A program made the position numbers and the translations under genes. A DNA stretch of 64,000 bases from Pseudomonadales bacterium (lineage in GTDB: Bacteria; Pseudomonadota; Gammaproteobacteria; Pseudomonadales; UBA5518), in the NCBI GenBank assembly GCA_024234165.1, contig JACKOP010000001.1, forward strand, positions 682,001 to 746,000. Direction: 5' to 3'. How positions within the stretch are numbered: position 1 is the stretch's first letter; each line of letters starts with the position of its first letter. The notes under the pieces are model-generated. The model worked only from the letters and a program-made list of their open reading frames with translations. It did not search any database and was not told the origin of the DNA. Below are positions 1 through 7,947 of the stretch, in pieces.

Positions 1-154
1 CACGGGAATCCGGCCTTCTGCTTCAGGCGTCCGAGGAACTTCTGCGACGTGCCGAGCGTCTCCCACACTGACGGCAGGAAGGGCGCACGGCGCATGCCAC
101 TGTATCCGGCAAATTCCGGCACCTGAGCCTTTGCTCGCCACGGAGACGATGTCC
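1..154. other. Left-edge non-coding stretch
   Basis: No convincing gene is visible here. The frames that are open on the minus strand are GC-rich shadows of the acyltransferase gene. A GGAGA motif at 141-145 is the ribosome-binding site of the next gene. The upstream neighbour and any promoter further left lie outside the window. Confidence 0.5.
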
Positions 155-1609
155 ATGTTGCGTCTGTCCAACCTCGACGCCGGCCTGCTGCACGGCGAGA
201 CGCCGGAGATGCCGATGCACACGATGGGCATCCTGCTGCTCGAGAAGCCGGCGCGTGCGTTCCATGAGCGCTTCGAACGCACACTGCAGGCACGCCTGCA
301 CCTGATCCCGCCGTTGCGACGACGCCTGGTTGCAAGCCCCCTCGGGATCGGGGACCCGCACTGGATCGAAGATCCCGACTTCCGCCTGTCGAATCACGTG
401 TTGCGCGCAGCACTCCCGGCACCCGGTGGCACGCGCGAGCTGGAAGCCTTCGCCGGCCTGCTCGCAGGCCGCCTGCTCGACCGTTCGCGGCCGCTGTGGG
501 AGATCCACCTGGTCGAGGGACTGCACGACGGATCGATCGCCCTGATCGTCAAGGTGCATCACGCGGTGATGGACGGATCCCGGCTGGTCGCGGCGCTCGA
601 GACGCTGCTCGACCCGTCGCCGCGCGTACGACGCATGCCGCCACCGCAACGAGCATGGACCCCGGAACCGGAGCCGTCGCTCGGGTGGAAGGCGCTCGAT
701 GCCTCGCGCGCACTCGTCAAACGGCCATACCGCCTCGTCGGCAGCGCGGCCGAGATTGCCGGCACGCTGTTGCGGCGCAGGCCGGCAGCAACCGCAGCAG
801 AGCGCACGGATGCCGAGGCTCCCGCCCGTGCGCGGGCCTTCGATGCGCCACCCACTCCGTTCAACGGCCGGCTATCGACGCTGCGTGCGATCGGCATGGG
901 CGATGTCGCGCTCGACAGCGTGAAGGCGATCGGCAAGCACTTCGGAACCAGCGTGAACGATGTGGTACTCGCGGCAAGCTGCGCGGCCCTGCGTGCCTGG
1001 CTGATTGCACACGACGCACTGCCCGCGACCCCGCTGCTCGCCACGGTGCCGGTGGCGCAGCGTGCTGCCGACGGCGACCCGGAGCGCGGCAACCGTATTT
1101 CGATGTTTCTGGTCGCCCTGCCGGTCCAGCAAGCCGATGCGCGCGAGCGTCTGCTGGCGATCCGCGAACAGACTGCCGTTGCCAGGAAACGTCACAGCAG
1201 CAACCAGGGCGATGTGTTCCGCCAGGCGGCGGACCAGCTGCTGAACCTGTTCCCGCCCTCGACGCTGTCGCGGATCATGACGATCTACTCGGGCAGTGAA
1301 CTCGCCGATCGCATCACGCCACCGTGGAACCTGGTGATCTCGAACGTGCCGGGACCGCAGGCCCCACGTTACTGCGTCGGCACGCGCGTGCAGCGCATCC
1401 ATCCCTTCGGCCCCCTGCAACTCGGTTCAGGTATCAACATCACGGTGATGAGCTCGGCGGGACGGTTGTGCATCGGCGCGCTGGCATGCCGGCGCATGAT
1501 GCCGGACGTCGCGCTGGTGACGGACGGTTTTGCTGCGGAAATCGCCCACCTCGATCGCATCGCACATGCCGCGCGCCGTCGCCACGGCCAACCGCCCCGC
1601 AACACATGA
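155..1609 (+). CDS. Wax ester synthase / diacylglycerol acyltransferase (WS/DGAT) family
   Basis: Family members esterify fatty alcohols or diacylglycerol with acyl-CoA to make neutral storage lipid, at the cytoplasmic membrane or lipid-body surface. The N-terminus has the family opening (LSNLDAGLLHGETPEMPMHT), followed by PLWEIHLVEGL and the catalytic HHxxxDG motif as HHAVMDG (about residues 135-141). The C-terminal half has the conserved NLVISNVPGP. Length (484 aa) is normal. ATG 155 is chosen because GGAGA at 141-145 sits 9 nt upstream; ATG 149 is too close to it, and the longer TTG-started frame at 131 adds residues not typical of the family. Which substrate it prefers cannot be read from the sequence. 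No obvious operon partner; the next gene starts 126 bp later behind its own AT-rich promoter-like region. Confidence 0.9.
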   Translation: MLRLSNLDAGLLHGETPEMPMHTMGILLLEKPARAFHERFERTLQARLHLIPPLRRRLVASPLGIGDPHWIEDPDFRLSNHVLRAALPAPGGTRELEAFAGLLAGRLLDRSRPLWEIHLVEGLHDGSIALIVKVHHAVMDGSRLVAALETLLDPSPRVRRMPPPQRAWTPEPEPSLGWKALDASRALVKRPYRLVGSAAEIAGTLLRRRPAATAAERTDAEAPARARAFDAPPTPFNGRLSTLRAIGMGDVALDSVKAIGKHFGTSVNDVVLAASCAALRAWLIAHDALPATPLLATVPVAQRAADGDPERGNRISMFLVALPVQQADARERLLAIREQTAVARKRHSSNQGDVFRQAADQLLNLFPPSTLSRIMTIYSGSELADRITPPWNLVISNVPGPQAPRYCVGTRVQRIHPFGPLQLGSGINITVMSSAGRLCIGALACRRMMPDVALVTDGFAAEIAHLDRIAHAARRRHGQPPRNT

Positions 1610-1653
1610 GGAATCCACGCCTGCCCGCAACGAATGGACGAATCGCAATCCCA

Positions 1654-1688
1654 CCAATATTTTGGCTATAAGAAAAATCCCTTATAGT
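1654..1688. promoter_or_regulatory. AT-rich promoter/operator with 7-bp inverted repeat
   Basis: In an otherwise GC-rich sequence this short AT-rich patch carries a perfect inverted repeat, CTATAAG (1666-1672), 8-nt spacer, CTTATAG (1681-1687). A second small dyad, CCAA-tatt-TTGG, lies at 1654-1665. The right arm overlaps a -10-like TATAGT (1683-1688), with a -35-like TTGGCT at 1662-1667 (15-nt spacer, short). The layout suggests a repressor operator controlling the nitroreductase. The regulator is unknown. Confidence 0.45.
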
Positions 1689-1735
1689 GATCTGCCCGGA
1701 CAGCCATCACGCCACACCGTCTCAGGAGCAACCTC

Positions 1736-2413
1736 ATGAGTGTATTGCTCGACCTCACGCCCGACGAAGTCCTCTCCACCACCCGGGCAGTGCGCAAGCG
1801 TCTCGACCTGCAGCGCCCGGTACCGCGCGCGATCGTCGAGGAATGCATGGCGCTCGCGATGCAGGCGCCGAACGGCTCCAACATGAACACCTGGCGCTTC
1901 GTCGCGGTCGACGATCGCGCGACGATCGCACGCATGGCGGCGATCTACAACGCCGCGATGGACGACCAGATCCGCGCGCTCGGTGATGCGGTCGGCGAGA
2001 ACTACGCCGGCGCCTCGATTCCCGGCTCGGAGAAAATCGGCGACTCGGTGCAATACCTGCGTGAACACCTGGCCGAGGTACCGGTACTCGTGATACCGGT
2101 GTTCGCGGGACGCACCGAGAACGCGAGCGTGTTCCTGCAGGCGAGCATGTGGGGTTCGATCGTGCAGTCGGCATGGAGCTTCATGCTCGCACTGCGTCCG
2201 CGCGGTCTCGGCAGTTGCTGGACCACGGTCCACCTGCACCGCGAGCGCGAAATGGCGGAGCTGCTCGGCATTCCTCACCACTACACCCACGCCGGGCTCT
2301 TTCCGGTCGCGTACACGCAGGGCACGGATTTCCGGCCTGCGTGGCGCAGACCGGTGAACGAGGTGCTGTTCTGGAACAACTTCGGCAACAGCGCCGAGAG
2401 CAGCGCCGATTGA
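1736..2413 (+). CDS. Nitroreductase family protein
   Basis: An FMN-dependent oxidoreductase of the nitroreductase fold (225 aa, usual size), expected in the cytoplasm. The N-terminal segment VRKRLDLQRPVPRAIVEECM and the flavin-binding AMQAPNGSNMNTWRFVAV are diagnostic: the Arg-Ser/Asn-type phosphate-binding element followed by the QAPNGSNxNTWRF loop. The middle part (SIVQSAWSFMLALRPRGLGSCWTT) matches the helix that packs at the dimer interface and active site. The start is supported by AGGAG 9 nt upstream. It lies between a lipid acyltransferase and a TonB-dependent receptor on the same strand. The in vivo substrate (nitroaromatic, quinone, enone) cannot be read from sequence. Confidence 0.88.
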   Translation: MSVLLDLTPDEVLSTTRAVRKRLDLQRPVPRAIVEECMALAMQAPNGSNMNTWRFVAVDDRATIARMAAIYNAAMDDQIRALGDAVGENYAGASIPGSEKIGDSVQYLREHLAEVPVLVIPVFAGRTENASVFLQASMWGSIVQSAWSFMLALRPRGLGSCWTTVHLHREREMAELLGIPHHYTHAGLFPVAYTQGTDFRPAWRRPVNEVLFWNNFGNSAESSAD

Positions 2414-2422
2414 CCGGTTTCC

Positions 2423-2451
2423 CGGTGTGCGCGCACACTGCGTGCACACCG
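2423..2451 (+). terminator. Hairpin after the nitroreductase gene
   Basis: A perfect 8-bp stem CGGTGTGC (2423-2430) / GCACACCG (2444-2451) starts 10 nt after the nitroreductase stop. There is no T-run after it, so it may be a weak terminator or an RNA-stabilising hairpin in the 100-bp gap before the receptor gene. Confidence 0.3.
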
Positions 2452-2513
2452 TTCACGAGCCACTGCTCGTTGCTTTTCGCTCTGCACCATAACTATCACA
2501 GGAGAGATCGGGC

Positions 2514-4895
2514 ATGAACGACACTCATAGGGGAAACCTTGCGCTGCGCCTTGCGTGCGCCATCGCGTGTGCAACAGCAGGCACGCTTTCACAGGCCCAG
2601 GATGCTTCCGGCGGCCAGAGCACCCAACTGGAGGAAATCATCGTCACGGCGCAGAAACGCGAGCAGAACCTGCAGAAGGTGCCGGTCGCCGTGACCGCAC
2701 TCAGCAGCGACACGCTGGAGAAGTTCCGCGTCACGGGCATCAACGACATCTCCGGCCTCGCACCGAACTTCCAGATCATCACGCAGGGCATCCAGTCGAT
2801 TCCGATCGTCTCGATCCGCGGCATCGCATCCGGGGTTTCCGACAGCGCGGTCGATCCGAAGATCGGACTGTATCTCGACGGTGTCTATATCGGCCGCAGC
2901 GTCGGTGCGATCTTCGACATCGCCGACATCGAGCGCGTCGAGGTACTGCGTGGACCGCAGGGCACGCTGTTCGGCCGCAACGCCACCGGCGGCGCGATCA
3001 GCCTCGTCACGGCGGCACCGAGCGGCGAATTCCACCTGCGCCAGGACGTCTCGGCCGGCAACTTCGACGCCTGGCGCACCCGAACCACGCTCGATCTGCC
3101 GGCGTGGGGCAATCTGGCCCTGAAGTTCACGTACATGCACGACGAACAGGAAGGCACCATGCGCAACCTGATCGGCGGAGGTCACATCGATCTGCGCCAG
3201 CGCGACCCGCGTCTCGGCGTGCAGAAGTACGCCGACAAACTCGGTGGTCGTGAAGTGGACGCGTACATGGTGGCAGCACGCTGGCAGGCAAACGACACCT
3301 TCACGGTCGACTATCGCTACGATTACACCGACAGTGAAACGGTCGGTTTTCCAAACCAGCAGATCGGCATCATCGACGGCTCGGCGCTTGCAGGGATGAT
3401 GGGATTGATCCACTCGCTGCAGCCCGCCTACGGCGGCATCACGAACATGTCACCCAAGCGGCTGGGGCGAATCGCCTCCGCCACCAGCGTGCAGCCGATG
3501 ACGGTCGAGGGGCATAACCTCACGCTGAGCTGGGATCTCGCCGAGGGCATCAACCTGAAAAGCATCAGCGCGTACCGCAAGCTCGACCAGGATCCGAACA
3601 TTTTCGATCTCGCGTCGACCGGCGGCTGGAAGTTCAGCGACGCACAACTGCAGGCGCTGCTGCTTGGCAACTTCAATGCGATATTCGACCCGGCCAATGC
3701 ACCCGGGCCGAACGATTCCTTTTTCAGCCTGCTGACCGCACGTTCGATGGAACAGCGCCAGTTCAGTCAGGAACTGCAGTTCACGATGACGCGCGAACGT
3801 TACGATCTGGTTGCCGGGCTGTTCTACTTCGACGAGAAATCACCGGAACTCGACACCCTCGGCATCATGGAGCCGGTCACCAACGGCGTCGTGGTGCCGG
3901 CCTGGTACGACAGCATCTTCGGCAGCGGAACCACCGAACTCGAGGCACGCAACGAGTCACGCGCCGTCTATGCGCAGGCAACCTGGCACGCAACCGAAAG
4001 GCTCGATCTGACTGCAGGCATCCGTTATACGCAGGACGACCGGGAGACCAGGCTCGTACGCATCGCGGCTGCAACCGGCAGCACCCTCCAGCCCGGCACC
4101 TACAAGGACGATTTCAGCAAGACGAACTACACGCTGATCGCCGACTACTGGGTGAACCCGGATGTGATGGTCTACGCGAAGCTCGCCACCGGCTATGTCT
4201 CGGGCGGTATCATGAGCGGCATTCCGTACCAGCCGGAGGAACTCGAGAGCTGGGAGGCAGGCATCAAGTCACAATTTTTCGACAACCGCCTGCGTGTCAA
4301 CGCGGCCGCCTTCTTCATGGATTACACCGACCTGCAGGTGCAGACCTTCGTCGATGGTTCGCAGCGCTTCGACAACGCCGGCGAAGCCGAGGTGAAGGGG
4401 CTGGAACTCGAAGTCGATGCCGTACCCATGGACGGACTCACGCTCGGCGGCAGCTTCGGCTGGACCGACTATGAATTCAAGAAGTACATACTGCCCCCGC
4501 CGGACGGCGACATTGCGCATGAAGCGCACCCTGCGTGGACGCCCAAGCGCAGCCTGCGCCTGTCGGCCCAATACGATTTTCCGGCGTTTGCCTGGGGTGG
4601 CAATGCCTTCATGCGCCTCGACGGACGCTATCGTTCACGCAGTGAAGTCGGCGTGAGGTTTACCCACGACCCGGACATCGACCGCGTGACCTACAGCAAG
4701 GCGCACTGGATCGTCGATGCACGCGCGGGCGTGGCGGAAATTCCGCTCGGCAAGACAGCGCTCAGCATCTCGGCGTGGGCGAAGAATCTGCTGAACGAGG
4801 ACGATGTGATCGTCTTTGGCGCGACCGTGATCAACCAGATGGTGAGCTACGCACCCGAACGCACCTACGGCATCGATCTCACGATCCGGATGTGA
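2514..4895 (+). CDS. TonB-dependent outer-membrane receptor
   Basis: A 793-aa outer-membrane active transporter. It has a Sec signal peptide (hydrophobic core about residues 9-24, AQA-type cleavage), a TonB box (EEIIVTAQKRE, about residues 40-50), a plug domain with VEVLRGPQGTLFGRNATGGA, and a 22-strand-type barrel ending in aromatic/amphipathic strands (last residues YGIDLTIRM; the final residue is Met rather than the common Phe). The style (EIIVTAQKREQNLQKVPVAVTALS) is that of the large receptor family of sphingomonads and marine/hydrocarbon-degrading gammaproteobacteria that import siderophores, glycans or hydrophobic organics. AGGAGA upstream supports the start. No local iron or B12 regulatory signature is seen, so the substrate is unassigned. 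Confidence 0.92.
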   Translation: MNDTHRGNLALRLACAIACATAGTLSQAQDASGGQSTQLEEIIVTAQKREQNLQKVPVAVTALSSDTLEKFRVTGINDISGLAPNFQIITQGIQSIPIVSIRGIASGVSDSAVDPKIGLYLDGVYIGRSVGAIFDIADIERVEVLRGPQGTLFGRNATGGAISLVTAAPSGEFHLRQDVSAGNFDAWRTRTTLDLPAWGNLALKFTYMHDEQEGTMRNLIGGGHIDLRQRDPRLGVQKYADKLGGREVDAYMVAARWQANDTFTVDYRYDYTDSETVGFPNQQIGIIDGSALAGMMGLIHSLQPAYGGITNMSPKRLGRIASATSVQPMTVEGHNLTLSWDLAEGINLKSISAYRKLDQDPNIFDLASTGGWKFSDAQLQALLLGNFNAIFDPANAPGPNDSFFSLLTARSMEQRQFSQELQFTMTRERYDLVAGLFYFDEKSPELDTLGIMEPVTNGVVVPAWYDSIFGSGTTELEARNESRAVYAQATWHATERLDLTAGIRYTQDDRETRLVRIAAATGSTLQPGTYKDDFSKTNYTLIADYWVNPDVMVYAKLATGYVSGGIMSGIPYQPEELESWEAGIKSQFFDNRLRVNAAAFFMDYTDLQVQTFVDGSQRFDNAGEAEVKGLELEVDAVPMDGLTLGGSFGWTDYEFKKYILPPPDGDIAHEAHPAWTPKRSLRLSAQYDFPAFAWGGNAFMRLDGRYRSRSEVGVRFTHDPDIDRVTYSKAHWIVDARAGVAEIPLGKTALSISAWAKNLLNEDDVIVFGATVINQMVSYAPERTYGIDLTIRM

Positions 4896-5023
4896 CAACG
4901 ACACGCTGACGCCACACCACCCTCACCGCGACCCCTGGCCGCACGGGGGTGGTACCACAAACGACCACATGCGCTGGCAGAAAGCGGGCGGACTGTCTGG
5001 CGACAGCCCGTCGTCGATCGCGA
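4896..5023. other. Convergent intergenic region
   Basis: This separates the receptor gene (+) from the DUF3336 patatin gene (-). It holds a 10-bp palindrome GTGGTACCAC (4949-4958) and an imperfect hairpin (CTGTC 4993-4997 / GACAG 5002-5006, extendable across a bulge). Neither is followed by a T-run, so a bidirectional terminator is only possible. Confidence 0.3.
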
Positions 5024-6598
5024 TCAATGCCGCAGCGCAGCACTTCCGCCGTCGGCAGCACGCCTGCCGACCACGCCGTTGTCCGCGTCGTCGGAGTTCG
5101 CTTCCATGGCCCGATGGTGGTGGCCACGTCGCGAGGTGCGCAGCCAGTGCGCTTCCTGGAGCTCGAAGGAGTGCAGGATCGTATCGAGCGTGCGCCCGAT
5201 GCGCGTGGTGTTCGCGATCGCCGGCACCCGCGACCAGGCGGCGCGTTCACCCGCCTTGATCAGGTGTGCCATTTCCTCCTCGCTGAGAAGGCGCAGGATC
5301 ATGTCCATGTTGGACAACCCATAGCCGGGGAAGATGTTGATATCGCCGATGAACTGCTGCTCGATCATGGCGTTCACCGTGTTCAGCGTGGTTCCGACGC
5401 GCGGGCTCACCTTGGTTCGGCGCTGGATCCAGTCGAGACCACCACGTACCACCGTCTTGGTCGCAGCGATCAACGCATCCGACGCGATCTGGCGCATGCC
5501 GGGACGCGGATTCGGTTCCTTGCCCAGACCCGGCATCACCTGGCTGACGATGAAATGATTGACGCCGTACATGCGTGCCAGACGCTTCGCCGGCAGGTCC
5601 TGCGAAAACGAACCGTCGATCCAGCGCCGCGAAGGCAGATAGGGCTTGATCTCGCCGTCCCTGTTGCGTGCTTCCAGACGCACCGACGGAAACACCCCGG
5701 GCAGCGCCGAGCTCGCCAGTACCCCCGAGAGCACCGTCACGTTCGGCGATGCAATGTGATTCAGCAACCGGGACGTCTGGCGCGGACTCGACGGCGATAT
5801 CGTGATGTTGATGCTGCGTCCGGTCTTGCGGTAGGCCTCCAGGAAGGTCATGTCCGGGATCAGACGCTCCATCTCGCGGCGCACGATCTGGGTATCGATA
5901 GTGTTCTGCTTGCCGAAACCGAGCTTGATGTTCGAGCGGTTTTCAGTGAGCGCACGCGCGATCCAGTCGTCCTCGAACAAGGCGAGGAATTCCTCGTCGG
6001 TGCGCGTGCCGACGATCGCCGCGACGAAGGAACCCGCGCTGGCACCGGATATCACCGCCGGGCACAGATCCTGTTCGATCAGCGCCTTCAGGATGCCGAG
6101 GTGGAAGAATCCTAGCGTGCCCCCGCCGCTCAGCATCAGGGCCGAGCGCCCGTAGCAGTGGCTGGCGCGCTGGAAGAACTCGACGCGCTCTGCCCAGGGG
6201 ATCGACTCCAGATCACGCGGTGCCAGGTACTCGAGCGCATTGCTGATCTCTGCGATGTAGTCCTCGATCAGCTTCTTGGTCCCGCACTTGGCGCGCTGGT
6301 AGAGCTGGGCCTTGCCCATCCCCTCCATGTTGCCGTGGATCCCTTCGTTCAGCACGAACAGCAGGCCTTCGTCGTCACGCTTGCGACGCAGACGACGCAA
6401 CTGCTGCAGCCGCAGCCGGATGTTCTCGTGATCGTACAGGCGCGACGCGTCTTCGCGGCGCCAGTCGTCGGAACCGGTCAGCTTGTCGTGCCGCTCGGCC
6501 AGCTTGTACCACTCGGCGTAGCTGTTGGCGGCTGCCAGTTCCTGTTCCAGGGACTCGATGACGGGAGAATTGCGTGAGAAACGGCCAGCGTTGGACAT
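5024..6598 (-). CDS. DUF3336 / patatin-like phospholipase
   Basis: A serine acyl hydrolase of the patatin family with an N-terminal DUF3336 region, the architecture of yeast-type TAG lipases and bacterial homologues. Visible catalytic elements are the oxyanion loop GGGTLGFFHLG (about residues 158-168), the nucleophile elbow GASAG (Ser about 187) and DGS in RWIDGSFSQDLPAKRL as the Asp of the Ser-Asp dyad. The first 140 residues are helical and contain the DUF3336 segment. The start is placed at ATG 6598 because CTGGAG lies 7 nt upstream; the longer frame from 6631 has no such signal. Expected role: hydrolysis of membrane or storage lipid, cytoplasmic or membrane-associated. A wax ester/TAG synthase about 4 kb away would fit a neutral-lipid cycle, but this is inference. 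Confidence 0.88.
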   Translation of the reverse strand: MSNAGRFSRNSPVIESLEQELAAANSYAEWYKLAERHDKLTGSDDWRREDASRLYDHENIRLRLQQLRRLRRKRDDEGLLFVLNEGIHGNMEGMGKAQLYQRAKCGTKKLIEDYIAEISNALEYLAPRDLESIPWAERVEFFQRASHCYGRSALMLSGGGTLGFFHLGILKALIEQDLCPAVISGASAGSFVAAIVGTRTDEEFLALFEDDWIARALTENRSNIKLGFGKQNTIDTQIVRREMERLIPDMTFLEAYRKTGRSINITISPSSPRQTSRLLNHIASPNVTVLSGVLASSALPGVFPSVRLEARNRDGEIKPYLPSRRWIDGSFSQDLPAKRLARMYGVNHFIVSQVMPGLGKEPNPRPGMRQIASDALIAATKTVVRGGLDWIQRRTKVSPRVGTTLNTVNAMIEQQFIGDINIFPGYGLSNMDMILRLLSEEEMAHLIKAGERAAWSRVPAIANTTRIGRTLDTILHSFELQEAHWLRTSRRGHHHRAMEANSDDADNGVVGRRAADGGSAALRH

Positions 6599-6651
6599 CA
6601 ACGACTCCAGCGGGTTACGGGGATGCCGCAAGGCGACATTAGTAAAGATAA

Positions 6652-6681
6652 AGGATAAACGCCCGGACGAAGCCTTGCCAA
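6652..6681 (-). promoter_or_regulatory. Putative sigma-70 promoter of the DUF3336 patatin gene
   Basis: On the minus strand a -35-like TTGGCA (6676-6681) and a -10-like TATCCT (6652-6657) are separated by 18 nt, ending about 50 nt upstream of the start codon. Assigned by eye only. Confidence 0.35.
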
Positions 6682-6706
6682 CCCCAGTGTAAATCCTCCC
6701 GGTTGA

Positions 6707-7873
6707 CTAGCCATTCTGCGAGCGGCGCTCGCCCAGCACCTCGTCGGTATGCTCGCCGAGCTGTGGGGCGATCCAGCGCGGCGACCATGGGGTACCGTGG
6801 AAATCCGTCGGGGACGCGACCATCGTCGTCGTGCCGTACGCATCCGGCACGTCGACCAGCGCTCCGCAGGCGCGCAACTGCGGGTCGGCCAGCACATCGT
6901 CGGCGCTGTGGATCGGGGCCCAGAAAAAGTCGGGATCGGCATCGAAGATCACGGCCCACTCGTCGAGCGTTCGCGTCGCGAACACGGCGTCGAGCAGCGC
7001 TATCAGTTCGCCCGCGTTCTGTGCGCGCGCCATCGGGGTTGCGAAGCGCGGATCATCCAGCCACTGCGGATGCCCCACCGCACGCGCCAGCGGGGGCCAG
7101 TGCCGTTCCCCTTCGAGCCCGACGATCCAGAAGCGCCGCCCGTCTGCCGCCATGTAGTTGTTGATCGCCGGATTACCCATCGTCTCGCGCATCCCGATCT
7201 GCGGATGCAGACCCCAGCCGAGCTTCATGTTCAGGTCGAAACCAACCGTGTAGACGCCCTGACGCAGCAGTGAGGTCGAAACCAGTTGCCCGCGACCGCT
7301 GCGTTCGCGCGCAAACAGCGCAGCCGCGATCGCGCCGGCGAAGGAACTGGCCACCGAGTGATCGCCCATGCCGCCACGCTGGAACGGCGGATTGGCTCCC
7401 GGAGGCGTCAGCAGGTGCGCGATTCCCGAACGCGCCCAGAACGCCGCGATGTCGTAGGCCGCCCGGTCGGCATCCGGGCCGTCGAGCCCGTAGCCCGTGA
7501 TGATCCCGTACACCAGCCGCGGATGGCGTGCGAGCAACGTCTGGTGATCGAGCCCGAGGCGCGCCAGCGCACTGGGGCGGATATTGCTGAGAAACACGTC
7601 GGCAGAATCGATCAGCGCCAGCACCGCCTCGCGGTCGGCCGGCACACCCAGGTCCAGCACCACACTGCGCTTGCCGCGGTTGTCGAGTTCGAAGACCGGG
7701 TTGTTCGGCATGTCGGCGCCCAGCATGCGCTGGAAGCTGCGCGCCGGATCACCTTCGGGCGGCTCCACCTTGATCACGTCGGCACCCCAGTCCGCAAGAA
7801 TTCCGCCCGCTGCGGGTCCGGCCACCCACACCCCGATCTCGATTACCCGTATCCCCTCCAGCGGTCCAGCCAT
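6707..7873 (-). CDS. CaiB/BaiF type III CoA-transferase
   Basis: A formyl-CoA/carnitine/bile-acid-type CoA-transferase (388 aa, usual length), moving CoA between carboxylic acids through an aspartyl-CoA anhydride. Features are the N-terminal MAGPLEGIRVIEIGVWVAGP, ILADWGADVIKVEPPEGDPAR (CoA-binding Rossmann-like part), LVYGIITGYGLDGP, and AAYDIAAFWARSG, where the Asp of AYD aligns with the catalytic aspartate of the family. ATG 7873 is favoured over 7891 because the GGAGAAGG sequence lies between the two. It is 74 nt downstream of the haem/propeller gene on the same strand and could be in its transcription unit. Steroid, carnitine or aromatic acid substrates are all possible. Confidence 0.9.
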   Translation of the reverse strand: MAGPLEGIRVIEIGVWVAGPAAGGILADWGADVIKVEPPEGDPARSFQRMLGADMPNNPVFELDNRGKRSVVLDLGVPADREAVLALIDSADVFLSNIRPSALARLGLDHQTLLARHPRLVYGIITGYGLDGPDADRAAYDIAAFWARSGIAHLLTPPGANPPFQRGGMGDHSVASSFAGAIAAALFARERSGRGQLVSTSLLRQGVYTVGFDLNMKLGWGLHPQIGMRETMGNPAINNYMAADGRRFWIVGLEGERHWPPLARAVGHPQWLDDPRFATPMARAQNAGELIALLDAVFATRTLDEWAVIFDADPDFFWAPIHSADDVLADPQLRACGALVDVPDAYGTTTMVASPTDFHGTPWSPRWIAPQLGEHTDEVLGERRSQNG

Positions 7874-7947
7874 CGTGCCTTCTCCAGACATTGACCTTCT
7901 AACCTTCTCGTATCGAACCGTGCCAGCTCCCGCGGATGGCGCGCGTT

